The notes under the pieces are model-generated. The model did no database searches. It saw nothing but the letters and a program-made list of their open reading frames with translations, and was not told where the DNA came from. From CAZWCX01 sp964632945 (GTDB lineage: Bacteria; Planctomycetota; MHYJ01; WSZJ01; CAZWCX01), in the NCBI GenBank assembly GCA_964632945.1, contig CAZWCX010000029.1, positions 1 to 64,000 on the forward strand: a stretch of 64,000 bases of DNA, written 5' to 3'. Below are positions 41,230 through 50,989 of the stretch, in pieces. Position 1 is the first letter of the stretch. Each line of letters starts with the position of its first letter. Position numbers and translations under genes: made by a program.

Positions 41230-41952
41230 ATGGATGCCTCCATTCCGGCGGCGACCGGCCCGGCGGACTCCGCCGGGCCGACCCCGGACCTCCCCAACGC
41301 GCCGGATCGCGCGGCGGGCGGGGCGCACGTCGATTCGGCACCCGCCCCGACGGCGGGTCGCCCATCCGCGGCGCCGTCCGCTGGCTCCCCATCCGACCGC
41401 CAATGCGCGCCGTCGCGGCTCGATCCCCCGACAGCGACCCCCCCGCCCACCTTCGGGCATCCGCCCGTCGATCGCGGTCTGTCCCCTTTTCCGGCGCCCC
41501 TCGCGCTCTGGGAACTGCTCCTTCTCCCCGCTTCGCTGGCCGCGATTCTCGCCGCGGGCCGCTGGGCCCTCTCTCCCGAGCTGGTCGGCCGACACCCCGT
41601 CTTGTGGATGGTGCGTCTCATCCTCTGGCTCCAGGTTTGGACTTTCGTCGTGGCCGCGGCCGACTCCCGGCTCGGCATGCAGGCCCGGTTCTTTCCGGCC
41701 TTCCGTCACTCGGTGTTCGCGGGGACCGCCTCGGTCGTCTTCTTTTTCGTCGGCTTCGCCCTCGAGATCCCGTGGCTCTTCTGGATGGTCGCGCCGCTGT
41801 CGGCCTACGCCGTCCAGCAGACGCTGTGGCAGTCCAGCGACACCGGTCCCGAGCGCGAGCACTGGGCGCGGCTGCCGATGATCCTGGCCATTGCGCACGT
41901 GTTCCTGCTCATGGTGCTCGGCATCGCCGGTCTCCTGATCCTGGCGTCATGA
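41230..41952 (+). CDS. Membrane protein of unknown function
   Basis: A 240-residue protein starting 14 bp after the TPR gene. Residues 1-90 are a disordered Pro/Ala-rich cytosolic tail; residues 90-240 hold about five membrane helices (ALWELLLLPASLAAILAAG, then VRLILWLQVWTFVVAAA, two in the FAGTASVVFFFVGFALEIP to WMVAPLSAYAVQ region, and MILAIAHVFLLMVLGIAGLL). I do not recognise the family. It is likely cotranscribed with the exported TPR protein. Confidence 0.68.
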   Translation: MDASIPAATGPADSAGPTPDLPNAPDRAAGGAHVDSAPAPTAGRPSAAPSAGSPSDRQCAPSRLDPPTATPPPTFGHPPVDRGLSPFPAPLALWELLLLPASLAAILAAGRWALSPELVGRHPVLWMVRLILWLQVWTFVVAAADSRLGMQARFFPAFRHSVFAGTASVVFFFVGFALEIPWLFWMVAPLSAYAVQQTLWQSSDTGPEREHWARLPMILAIAHVFLLMVLGIAGLLILAS

Positions 41953-42059
41953 GCTTCGGCGCGCCGACGCGGGGGGAGCCGCACCACGGAAGGAAGCCCC
42001 CCGCCTGCGTCGGGGAGCACGCGTCCCACCTCGAACGTTCCCGCCCCGACTCGGTGACG

Positions 42060-42089
42060 TTGACAACCCCTTGGAGCCCGGCCTAGAAT
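42060..42089 (+). promoter_or_regulatory. Strong promoter for the response regulator-moeA unit
   Basis: TTGACA (42060-42065), an 18-bp spacer, then TAGAAT (42084-42089). Transcription should start near 42096, giving a 20-nt leader with GAGAG before ATG 42117. The 164-bp gap holds nothing else. Confidence 0.68.
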
Positions 42090-42116
42090 CGGACCGTTCC
42101 CGAGAGATCCAGCCGC

Positions 42117-43533
<1,417 letters not shown>

Positions 43534-43550
<17 letters not shown>

Positions 43551-44736
43551 GGCGCTGGCGATCGTGCGGGCCAACGTGCCCGAACCCTGCGTGGACGAAG
43601 TGGACCTGACGAAGGCCCTCGGTCACACGCTGGCGGAGGAGATCCGCGCCGATCGCGACCTGCCGCCGTGGGACAAGGCCATGATGGACGGGTACGCCGT
43701 GCGTGCCGAGGACGTCGCGCGGACCCCCGTGGAACTCGAGGTCGTCGGATCGGGGACCGCCGGGCGGATGCCGGACCGCGGCGTGGAGGGGCGACAGGCG
43801 GCCCGGATCATGACCGGCGCCCCCGTTCCCGCCGGCGCCGACTGCGTGGTGAACCTCGAGCGCACGCGCCCGCTCTCCGGCGGGACCCGCGTGAGCGTGG
43901 ACGAGGGGGTGGCCCGCGGGGCCCACGTGACGCCGCGCGGCCAGGACGCGCGCGCGGGAGACCTCCTCCTTCCGCTCGGCGCGCTCGTCCGGCCCGCGGA
44001 AGTCGGCGTCCTCGCGGGCGTCGGCAAGGCCCGGGTCCAGGTCTTCCGTCGCCCCACGTGCGCCATCCTGGCCACCGGCGACGAACTGGTGGAGGTCGAC
44101 GCCGCCCCGACGGGGGCTCAGATCCGCAACAGCAACGCCTACGCGCTCGCCGCCCAGGCCCAGTCGGCCCGCCTGGCGGTCGCCCACCTCGGGATCGTCG
44201 GCGATGATCGCGAGCGCATGCGCGCCCGCCTCCGCACCGCCTTCCAGACCGACCTCGTCCTGACCACCGGCGGCGTCTCCGTCGGGGACAAGGACTTCGT
44301 CAAGGAGTGCCTGGTGGCCGAGGGCGCGGAGATCCTGTTCGACCGCGTGGCCATCAAGCCGGGCAAGCCGCTCACCTTCGCGCGCCGCGGACGCTGCCGC
44401 ATCTTCGCGCTCCCCGGCAATCCCGCCAGCGCCTTCGTCGGCTTCGAGGTCTTCGTGCGCCCGTTCCTCGCCGTCTTCACCCGTGATCCCTCGGTGGAAC
44501 GAGCCATGGTCCGCGCCCGCCTCCTGCGCGCGATCGCCAACAAAGGGGATCGCACGATGTACGTCCCCGCCCGCATCACCGGAGACGGGCCCGACCGCGT
44601 CGCCGAACCCGTCGGCTGGCACGGCTCCGGGGATTTCGTCGGCCTCTCCCGCGCCAACGGCCTTGCCCTCATTCCCCCCGACGGACCCGGTGGGAAGGAA
44701 GGGGACGCCGTGGACGTCCTCTGGTTGACCCCGTGA
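43534..44736 (+). CDS. moeA: Molybdopterin molybdenumtransferase MoeA
   Basis: A 400-residue enzyme that inserts molybdate into adenylated molybdopterin, the last step of molybdenum cofactor synthesis. Family signatures: DLPPWDKAMMDGYAVRAED near the N-terminus, RIMTGAPVPAGAD, the molybdopterin-binding TGDELVEV and LTTGGVSVGDKDFV, and LPGNPASAFV. The length matches the family. The gene starts inside the end of the response regulator and is followed by lnt 19 bp later. No other cofactor genes are near. Confidence 0.95.
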
Positions 44737-44755
44737 AGTCGAGCCGCCCGCGCCC

Positions 44756-46351
44756 GTGACCCCTGCCCCGGAACTCCCCAACCTCACCCCGCTCCGTTCG
44801 GCGGCGCTGGCCGTCGCGTTCGCCGCGCTTTTCTATCTCATGTATCCGCCCGCCGACCTGGACCCCCTCGCCTTCCTCGTCCTCACCCCCCTGCTCTTTC
44901 TCGTGGAACGCGAAGAGCGGCCGCGGCGGCTCGTACTCTGGGCGTGGCTCGCCGGAATCCTGGCCTTCTCCGCCGGTTTCATCTGGCTCCGTCACGTGAC
45001 CTGGGTGGGCATCGTCCTCCTCGGCGGAATCACCGGCGCGTACGTCGCCCTGTTCGCCGCCCTCCTCCGCGCCGTCGCGCGCCGCCCGGGGCCGGCAGGA
45101 TACGCATTCACCATGATCGCGTGGACCGGCACGGAGTATCTGCGCGGAGTCCTCTTCGGGGGCATCCCCTGGTTCCTCCTGGGGCACACCCAGTACAAGA
45201 TCCTCCCGCTCGTTCAGGTCAGCGACCTGACCGGCGCGTACGGGCTTTCGGCCCTGGTCGCGGGGCTGGGATACCTCGTCTACTGGGCGGCAAGTTCGAC
45301 CCTGTCCGGCCGCACCGCGCGCGGCCCGGCGTTCCTGGCCGCCGCCGTGATCCAGGTCGTCCTCTCCCTGGCCGCCTATGCGTACGGATCGAGCGTCCTG
45401 GCGCCACCGAGCCCGGGGGACGGACCGCGGATCGCCGTGATCCAGGCCAACATCCCCCAGGACCTCAAGACCGAGTTCACCCCGGAGTCGCTGCGCGAGA
45501 TCTATCGATTGCACCGGGAAATGAGTTTCTCCCTCCAGGAAGACTACGACCTGCTCGCGTGGCCGGAAACGATGTTCCCCTACCCCGTGGGACGATTCCC
45601 GGAAAACGTCGAAGAGCTGCGCGCCGTGGCCGGATTGTCCGGACGGGATTTTCTCGTCGGCGTCCTGACCACCGCCCCGGTCGACCCCGCCGGCAGCCGC
45701 TTTCGCACGTACAACAGCGCCTACCTCTTTGATCGCACCGGGGCGATCCAGGGGCGGTACGACAAAATGCACCTGGTCCCGATCGGGGAGACCGTGCCGG
45801 GCCTCCGTACGTTCCCGTTCCTGGGCGAATTGGTGCTTCGCCTCTCCGCGCTCGGCGGGGTGCCGGACTTAATTCCCGGGGACCGAATGTCGATATTCAG
45901 GACGGGCTCGCACCCGTTCGGCGTGCTGATCTGCTTCGACGTCATCTTTCCCGACCTCTATCAGGAGTGGTCGAATCGGGGGGCCACCTTCCTGATCACG
46001 CTGTCCAATGACGGCTGGTTTCGGGACGGGGCGGAACTGGAACAGACTCTGATCATGAGCCAGTTCGGCTGTGCCGGCAGCAAGCTGGGGATGGCGCGGG
46101 CGATGAACACCGGGATCTCATCGTTCATCGACCCCTACGGGCGCGCGGAAATACTTGTTGGCGAAGGACATAAGACAAAAGAAGTGCCCGGGACGATGGT
46201 CCGGGCGGTTCACCTGGGCCGTGGCCCTACCTTGTATGTTCGGTGGGGCGACTGGTTCGCGCAAGGATGCGCGGGGGTGATGCTGGGGTCCTGGCTGATG
46301 GCGATCCTGCGGAGGCGCCACCGGCTGTTGGAGCGCGCCAAGATTGCGTGA
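44756..46351 (+). CDS. lnt: Apolipoprotein N-acyltransferase
   Basis: A 531-residue inner-membrane enzyme that adds the third acyl chain to lipoproteins. Six to seven membrane helices lie in residues 10-225. The periplasmic nitrilase domain (about 235-495) has the catalytic triad Glu in LLAWPETMFPYP, Lys in RYDKMHLVPIGE and Cys in VLICFDVIFPD, and the phrases LITLSNDGWF and MARAMNTGISSFIDPYGR. A final helix closes the protein. The start is GTG 44756, 19 bp after moeA. Its presence supports a Gram-negative envelope. Confidence 0.94.
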   Translation: MTPAPELPNLTPLRSAALAVAFAALFYLMYPPADLDPLAFLVLTPLLFLVEREERPRRLVLWAWLAGILAFSAGFIWLRHVTWVGIVLLGGITGAYVALFAALLRAVARRPGPAGYAFTMIAWTGTEYLRGVLFGGIPWFLLGHTQYKILPLVQVSDLTGAYGLSALVAGLGYLVYWAASSTLSGRTARGPAFLAAAVIQVVLSLAAYAYGSSVLAPPSPGDGPRIAVIQANIPQDLKTEFTPESLREIYRLHREMSFSLQEDYDLLAWPETMFPYPVGRFPENVEELRAVAGLSGRDFLVGVLTTAPVDPAGSRFRTYNSAYLFDRTGAIQGRYDKMHLVPIGETVPGLRTFPFLGELVLRLSALGGVPDLIPGDRMSIFRTGSHPFGVLICFDVIFPDLYQEWSNRGATFLITLSNDGWFRDGAELEQTLIMSQFGCAGSKLGMARAMNTGISSFIDPYGRAEILVGEGHKTKEVPGTMVRAVHLGRGPTLYVRWGDWFAQGCAGVMLGSWLMAILRRRHRLLERAKIA

Positions 46352-46433
46352 ACGGAGGGGGGACAGGGGGACGTTTCGAGCCTTCGTGGAGTTCAACGGG
46401 AATGTGCCGGGGGCGGAAAAACAGGTTTTTTGC

Positions 46434-46461
46434 TTGACAACTCCCCCCCCGGGACTATAAT
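46434..46461 (+). promoter_or_regulatory. Consensus sigma70 promoter with long leader
   Basis: TTGACA (46434-46439) and TATAAT (46456-46461) are both perfect hexamers with a 16-bp spacer made largely of C/G. Transcription should start near 46468. The leader of about 125 nt contains a small stem (CCTC-TGC-GAGG inside GCGG...CCGC) before the gene at 46593. It is the best promoter in the window and predicts high expression. Confidence 0.8.
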
Positions 46462-46592
46462 TCCGCGCAATCTTTGGGCTACCATGCTCTAAAGGAATGT
46501 CATCGCCTGTGCTGCGGCGGACCTCTGCGAGGCCTTCCGCGGGCGGGTGCTGGGGATAAGTCTGGGTTCTGGTTTGAAGGAAGGGAGTCGGC

Positions 46593-47450
46593 ATGAGCAC
46601 CCTTTCGAAGGTATTCGTGATTCTCGTGGTGGTGGCAAGTTTCGTTTATCTGGGCGTCACTTCGGCCCTGTTCGCGCATCGCGTGAACTGGAAAGAGCGG
46701 CATGACGGCGTGAAGGCCGATGCGGCGAAGAAGGAAGCCGAGTTGACCCAGCAGGTCCAGACCAAGGCGGCGGACATCGAGCAGCGTGACTCGAAGATCG
46801 CCGGGCTGGATAGTGAGATCCGGAATCGCGCGCAGGTCATCGAGAAGCTCGAGACCGACAACAAGACGGCCAATGCGAAGAACGAGAAGCTGACGACCGA
46901 GTTGGCCGGCATTCGCACGGACGTCAACACCCTGAAGAGCAACCTGGACGAGGCGCAGAAGCGCAACGAGATCCTGCAGGACAAGGTTGCCGAACTTCAG
47001 AAGGAGAAGGACCAGGCGATCGCCGAGCGCGACAACAAGCAGAACGCGCTGAAGGAGACCGAGAGCCGCCTGACCATCTCCGAGCGCAACCTGGCCGACC
47101 TCGAGAAGCAGTACATCGGCCGGATGAAGGAGCTCGACGAGGTGAAGACCCAGATGAACGCGCTGGTCGCGGCCGGCGTGAACGTCGAGGGCATCGCCAA
47201 GGGCGCCAAGAAGCCGGTCGATGCGCGCGTGATCGCGGTCAGCGATGTGATGAACCTCCTGATCATCTCCGCGGGCCGGGATTCGGGCGTGGAGCCGGGC
47301 ATGGAGTTCACCATCTATCGCGGCGACAAGTTCGTCGGCAAGGCCGTGGTCGAGAAGGCGGACAAGGATTGGTCTTCCTGCCGCAGCGTGAAGGAGTTCG
47401 AGGTCGAGAGGCCCTCGGTGGGCGACGCGGCGTCGAGCAAGGTATACTAG
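46593..47450 (+). CDS. Membrane-anchored coiled-coil protein
   Basis: A 285-residue protein. One membrane helix at 7-27 (VFVILVVVASFVYLGVTSA) is followed by a continuous coiled coil (about 40-200, heptad-rich DSEIRNRAQVIEKLETDNKT-like sequence) and a small C-terminal beta domain (VDARVIAVSDVMNLLIISAG, VEPGMEFTIYRGDKFVGKAVV) similar to the barrel at the end of MreC. It lies upstream of the rod-shape cluster and is driven by a consensus promoter. It is probably an abundant envelope scaffold. The family is not recognised by name. Confidence 0.8.
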   Translation: MSTLSKVFVILVVVASFVYLGVTSALFAHRVNWKERHDGVKADAAKKEAELTQQVQTKAADIEQRDSKIAGLDSEIRNRAQVIEKLETDNKTANAKNEKLTTELAGIRTDVNTLKSNLDEAQKRNEILQDKVAELQKEKDQAIAERDNKQNALKETESRLTISERNLADLEKQYIGRMKELDEVKTQMNALVAAGVNVEGIAKGAKKPVDARVIAVSDVMNLLIISAGRDSGVEPGMEFTIYRGDKFVGKAVVEKADKDWSSCRSVKEFEVERPSVGDAASSKVY

Positions 47451-47614
47451 ATCCGGATCGCTCGAACGACTCCCTAATCCCCAGACCAGATGGCGAACCG
47501 GGTCGGGCGCGCTCCGCAGGCGGGGCGTGACGACCCGGGATCGCGAGAAGACTTGGAGGGTGGTTCCGCGAGTCGGCCCCTTGGGCGACCGTGGAATTCT
47601 GTGGAGGTAGGATC

Positions 47615-47773
47615 ATGGCCGACGAGTACGGGTATGACGAAGGGGCAGAAGGGCCGCGCATGGATGCGTACACGGTCCTGCTCGTCCTCTCGTTCCTGAC
47701 GATCGTGGTCGGCATCGTGCTGGCCTGGAATGAGCTCAGCGGCTTCTACCAGGCTCCGCCCTGGGCGCAGTAG
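47615..47773 (+). CDS. Small single-pass membrane protein
   Basis: A 52-residue protein starting at ATG 47615 after GGAGGTAGG. A short acidic/Tyr-rich N-terminus (MADEYGYDEGAEG) is followed by one membrane helix (AYTVLLVLSFLTIVVGIVLA) and a short tail. No family recognised. It follows the coiled-coil gene on the same strand, 164 bp downstream, and is ended by a strong hairpin, so it may be part of the same transcript. The ribosome binding site and helix make it a credible real small gene. Confidence 0.7.
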   Translation: MADEYGYDEGAEGPRMDAYTVLLVLSFLTIVVGIVLAWNELSGFYQAPPWAQ

Positions 47774-48228
47774 TGCGCCTGCCGCGATCCTGCTCCTCGG
47801 GGTGGGATCGTGGGTTCGCCGACGCGGCCCCGTTCCGGTCGAAAGACTTGGCGTCGAGGGATGGTTCCGGAAGGAATTCGGGAACCATCCCTTGGCGTTT
47901 GTCCCGGAGGAGCCGGTCGAACGGTTTACTCGACGATTCCGGCGCTTTCCCGACTCCTGCCTCCCTGCCGGAGACCAACGCGTCTCCGCCCGTCCCTGCG
48001 CCTGCGCCGGCAACCCGATGGCAATGCAGTTCCGCAGGGTAGAAGTCCTCGGCGATTGCCGATAATATTCCTGGCACGTCGCCAGCGTGCAGGGACGCGA
48101 ACTCCCGCCGCGGGCGCGCTTCCCTGTGGGTTGCGGGGAAGAGCCGACCAGGACCGGGGGCCGGGACCCGCGCAACCAAGGATCGCGCCCTTTCTGTTGG
48201 GGGCGCGCGTACCAGGGGAGGAACCGTC
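47774..48228. other. Leader region of mreB
   Basis: The 455-bp gap before mreB holds the terminator hairpin at 47852-47897, then about 330 bp of sequence without a convincing gene. The open frames here lack ribosome binding sites and typical composition. An AT-rich GATAATATT (about 48060) could be a -10 region for mreB but no matching -35 is clear. Confidence 0.5.
47852..47897 (+). terminator. Strong terminator hairpin before mreB
   Basis: An 11-bp perfect core (GGGATGGTTCC, 47858-47868, with GGAACCATCCC, 47881-47891) extends outward by six further pairs with two G-T wobbles. The loop is 12 nt and TTT follows at 47898. It should end the transcript of the small membrane protein. It could also act as an attenuator if transcription reads through to mreB. 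Confidence 0.65.
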
Positions 48229-49290
48229 GTGATGGTCACGGTGCTGGACCGGCTGTTCGGGGTCTTCTCCACGGACATGGGGATCGACCTCGGAACCTGC
48301 AATACGCTGGTCTGCGTCAAGGGCGAAGGCATCGTCCTTTCCGAACCGTCGGTGGTTGCGGTTCGTCGCGGCACGAACAAGGTCCTGCTCGACGGGCAGG
48401 CCGTCGGTCACGCCGCCAAGCAGATGCTCGGGAAGACGCCCGGCGCCATCGAAGCGATCCGGCCCCTGAAGGACGGCGTGATCGCCGACTTCGAAATCAC
48501 CGAGCAGATGATCAAGTACTTCATCCAGAAGGTCCACAACCGGAAGCGGTGGATGCGCCCGCGCGTGGTCATCGCCCACCCGTCCGGGATCACGGCGGTG
48601 GAGAAGCGCGCGGTCATCCAATCCGCGGAGCGGGCGGGAGCGCGGAAGGTCATCCTGGTGCCCGAACCGATCGCGGCCGCCCTCGGCGTCGGCCTCCCCA
48701 TCGAGGAGCCGTTGGGGAGCATGATCACCGACATCGGCGGCGGCACCGCAGAAGTCGCCGTGCTCTCCCTGGTCGGCGTAGTCAGCTCGGTATCCGTCCG
48801 CGTCGCCGGGGACGAGATGGACCAGTCGATCATGAAGCACATGAAGGAAACCTACAATCTGCTCATCGGCGAACAGACCGCCGAGCGGATCAAGATCAAC
48901 ATCGGTTCCGCCTACCCGCTCGAGCGGGAAATGAGCATGGAGGTCAAGGGCCGGGACCTGGTTACCGCCATGCCGCGCAAGGTCGTCGTCACCTCCGAAG
49001 AGGTGCGTGAATCGCTGCGCGTGCCGATCTCCCAGATCATCCGCGCCATCCGCGAGACCCTGGAAAAGACGCCGCCCGAACTGTCGGCCGACCTGGTCGA
49101 GGAAGGCCTTTGCCTCGCCGGCGGCGGATCCCTCATCCGCGGGGTCGACAAGGCGATTCACAAGGAAATCGAAATCCCCGTGCGCGTCGCCGAGGATCCG
49201 CTCACCGCCGTCGCGCGGGGATGCGGCGTGATTCTGGAGAATCTCGATCAGCTCAAGGAAATCCTTGAGTGCGGGGAGGACTTGCTCTAG
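48229..49290 (+). CDS. mreB: Rod shape-determining protein MreB
   Basis: A 353-residue actin homologue that forms membrane-bound filaments guiding lateral wall synthesis. Actin-fold motifs: phosphate-1 GIDLGTCNTLV, connect region GKTPGAIEAIRPLKDGVIADF, phosphate-2 ITDIGGGTAEVAVLS, adenosine loop CLAGGGSLIRGVDK. GTG 48229 and ATG 48232 are both possible starts after AGGGGAGG. It heads the order mreB-mreC-mreD-mrdA-rodA. Its presence is informative because many cultured planctomycetes lack MreB. Confidence 0.97.
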   Translation: MMVTVLDRLFGVFSTDMGIDLGTCNTLVCVKGEGIVLSEPSVVAVRRGTNKVLLDGQAVGHAAKQMLGKTPGAIEAIRPLKDGVIADFEITEQMIKYFIQKVHNRKRWMRPRVVIAHPSGITAVEKRAVIQSAERAGARKVILVPEPIAAALGVGLPIEEPLGSMITDIGGGTAEVAVLSLVGVVSSVSVRVAGDEMDQSIMKHMKETYNLLIGEQTAERIKINIGSAYPLEREMSMEVKGRDLVTAMPRKVVVTSEEVRESLRVPISQIIRAIRETLEKTPPELSADLVEEGLCLAGGGSLIRGVDKAIHKEIEIPVRVAEDPLTAVARGCGVILENLDQLKEILECGEDLL

Positions 49291-49552
49291 ACCCGGGCGC
49301 ACCCGGCGGGGCCGGCTCCGACGGAGCGCCCGATCGTCATCCCGGGGGGAGCGGATGAGGTGCGGGATCGTCCGAACGGCGGTCAAATCGCCCCCCCGCC
49401 CGCGACCGGCGGTCCCTGGAATCAGACGCCGTCGCCGGACGGCGGCCGGAGGGCGCGCGGTGCCCGCGATCCCGGGCCGGGGCATCCCGCCGGCGCGACG
49501 GCCCGGATCCCGTGGGCTCCGCGAACCAGGCGGCGAGGGACGCTGACCCCCC

Positions 49553-50440
49553 ATGCTTCAATCGAAACGGACCCTCGTCGCCCTCTTCCTCCTGTTCGCG
49601 TTCGTGTTCGCCTTCCTCCCCCGACGCTGGACCCAGAACGCCCAACTGTGGGTCCTTTCGTTCCTGCGCCCGGCCGCCGCCGGCGCACGCGCCGTCGCCG
49701 GCTCGGCCCAGGCCGACGCCGAATCCGACTCCACCCCCGCCCTCACCGGCGATCGACGCGTCGAGATCCTCCATCGCGAGAACTCCGAATTGCGCCAAAG
49801 CCTGGTCCGGCTCCATTCGGAAAACATCGAGATTACCCGCAAGCTCCAGGCCGTCACCCAGCTCGCGCAACAGGACTTCCGCAAAGTCCCGCGCATCCTG
49901 GAGGCGGGGATCCTCGTGGCCGGCGACGCCTCCGATTGGCATTCGACCTTCATCCTCGACCGCGGCAGCCGGGATGGCATCGAGGTCGGACAAGCCGTCG
50001 TCTGGGGCCGACACCTCGTCGGCAGGGTCGTCGGCGTCGGCCCGTACCTCAGCCGGGTCCGCACCATCGTCGATCCCGGCTTCCGCATGCGCGCACGGGT
50101 CGCCCGCCCCCCGCAGCCCTCCGCCGGAGGCAAGCCCCCGGGTCCGGGAGGCTCCGCAGGCACAGCCCCCACCCTGCTCGTTCCCGAACGACTCCTCGGA
50201 CTGGTCGAGGGGGACGGCAAAGACGGCTGTGAACTCGTGTGGATCCTCGCCGAAGAACAGGTCCAGGTCGGCGACATCGTCGTCTCCGTCGAGGAAAACC
50301 GCGGCCGCTGGCCCGGCGGACTCGTCTTCGGATCCGTCATCGAGGCATCCACCGCACACGGGCCGTATTACCGCATCCGCGTCCAGCCCGGCGTCGACCT
50401 CCGTTCGCTGACTTCCGTGTTCGTGCTCAAGATCGATTAG
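49553..50440 (+). CDS. mreC: Rod shape-determining protein MreC
   Basis: A 295-residue bitopic protein that links MreB filaments to the periplasmic wall enzymes. N-terminal helix at 8-23 (LVALFLLFAFVFAFLP), coiled coil about 70-105 (RVEILHRENSELRQSLVRLH), then the two-barrel periplasmic MreC core with the family phrase ILDRGSRDGIEVGQAVVWGRHLVGRV and RTIVDPGFRMRARV. A Pro/Gly-rich insertion (about 184-205) interrupts the second barrel. It lies 262 bp after mreB, a gap containing a CGCCGTC/GACGGCG hairpin (49427-49444), and 3 bp before mreD. Confidence 0.93.
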   Translation: MLQSKRTLVALFLLFAFVFAFLPRRWTQNAQLWVLSFLRPAAAGARAVAGSAQADAESDSTPALTGDRRVEILHRENSELRQSLVRLHSENIEITRKLQAVTQLAQQDFRKVPRILEAGILVAGDASDWHSTFILDRGSRDGIEVGQAVVWGRHLVGRVVGVGPYLSRVRTIVDPGFRMRARVARPPQPSAGGKPPGPGGSAGTAPTLLVPERLLGLVEGDGKDGCELVWILAEEQVQVGDIVVSVEENRGRWPGGLVFGSVIEASTAHGPYYRIRVQPGVDLRSLTSVFVLKID

Positions 50441-50443
50441 TCC

Positions 50444-50932
50444 ATGCGAATCGACCGCCTCCTCATCGTTGCCTTCGTCGCGCTGGCCCTCCAGCTCACG
50501 GTGATCCACCTGTCCCGCATTGCCGGCGCCGCCCCGGACCTGCTCTTTCTCGTCGCCGCCTACCTCGCCTTTCACCTCCGCATCGAGGATCTCCTGGTCC
50601 CGATCTGGATCCTCGGGCTCGTCAAGGACTGCGCCTCCGTCGCCGAATTCGGCGCCTTCGGCTTCCTCTTCACCCTGTCCGGAGTGCTCCTCTCTCTCCT
50701 CAAGGACTTCCTCTTTCGGGATTCGCTGCTGGTCCAGGTTTCGCTGGTCTTCTTGGGCTCGCTTCTCTATAATTGCTTGTTTGGACTGGACTTGTCGCGA
50801 GCGAGCGACTCGCTCACGTGGCATTGGGCGGTCGAACGTAGCGTCCCGTCCGCCCTGTACACGAGTCTCTGCGCCCCGCTCCTGTTCGTCGTCCTGGACG
50901 GCATGAGACGGTATCTGGGGGTGAACCGCTGA
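50444..50932 (+). CDS. mreD: Rod shape-determining protein MreD
   Basis: A 162-residue membrane protein with about five helices (LLIVAFVALALQLTVIHL, DLLFLVAAYLAFHL, FGAFGFLFTLSGVLLSLLKD, VSLVFLGSLLYNCLFG, LYTSLCAPLLFVVLDG), typical of MreD size and topology. It starts 3 bp after mreC and is followed by the PBP2 gene. MreD stabilises the MreC-PBP2-RodA complex. Identification rests on topology plus gene order, as MreD sequences are poorly conserved. Confidence 0.88.
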   Translation: MRIDRLLIVAFVALALQLTVIHLSRIAGAAPDLLFLVAAYLAFHLRIEDLLVPIWILGLVKDCASVAEFGAFGFLFTLSGVLLSLLKDFLFRDSLLVQVSLVFLGSLLYNCLFGLDLSRASDSLTWHWAVERSVPSALYTSLCAPLLFVVLDGMRRYLGVNR

Positions 50933-50989
50933 CGCGCCCCGCCGGTTGGGGCACCCGCTCCGGTTCTCTTCCGTGAATGAGGTTTGCGC

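Noticed and set aside
47810..48232. Possible 140-codon gene before mreB
   Set aside because: It covers the terminator hairpin, has Arg/Pro-rich low-complexity product and no ribosome binding site.
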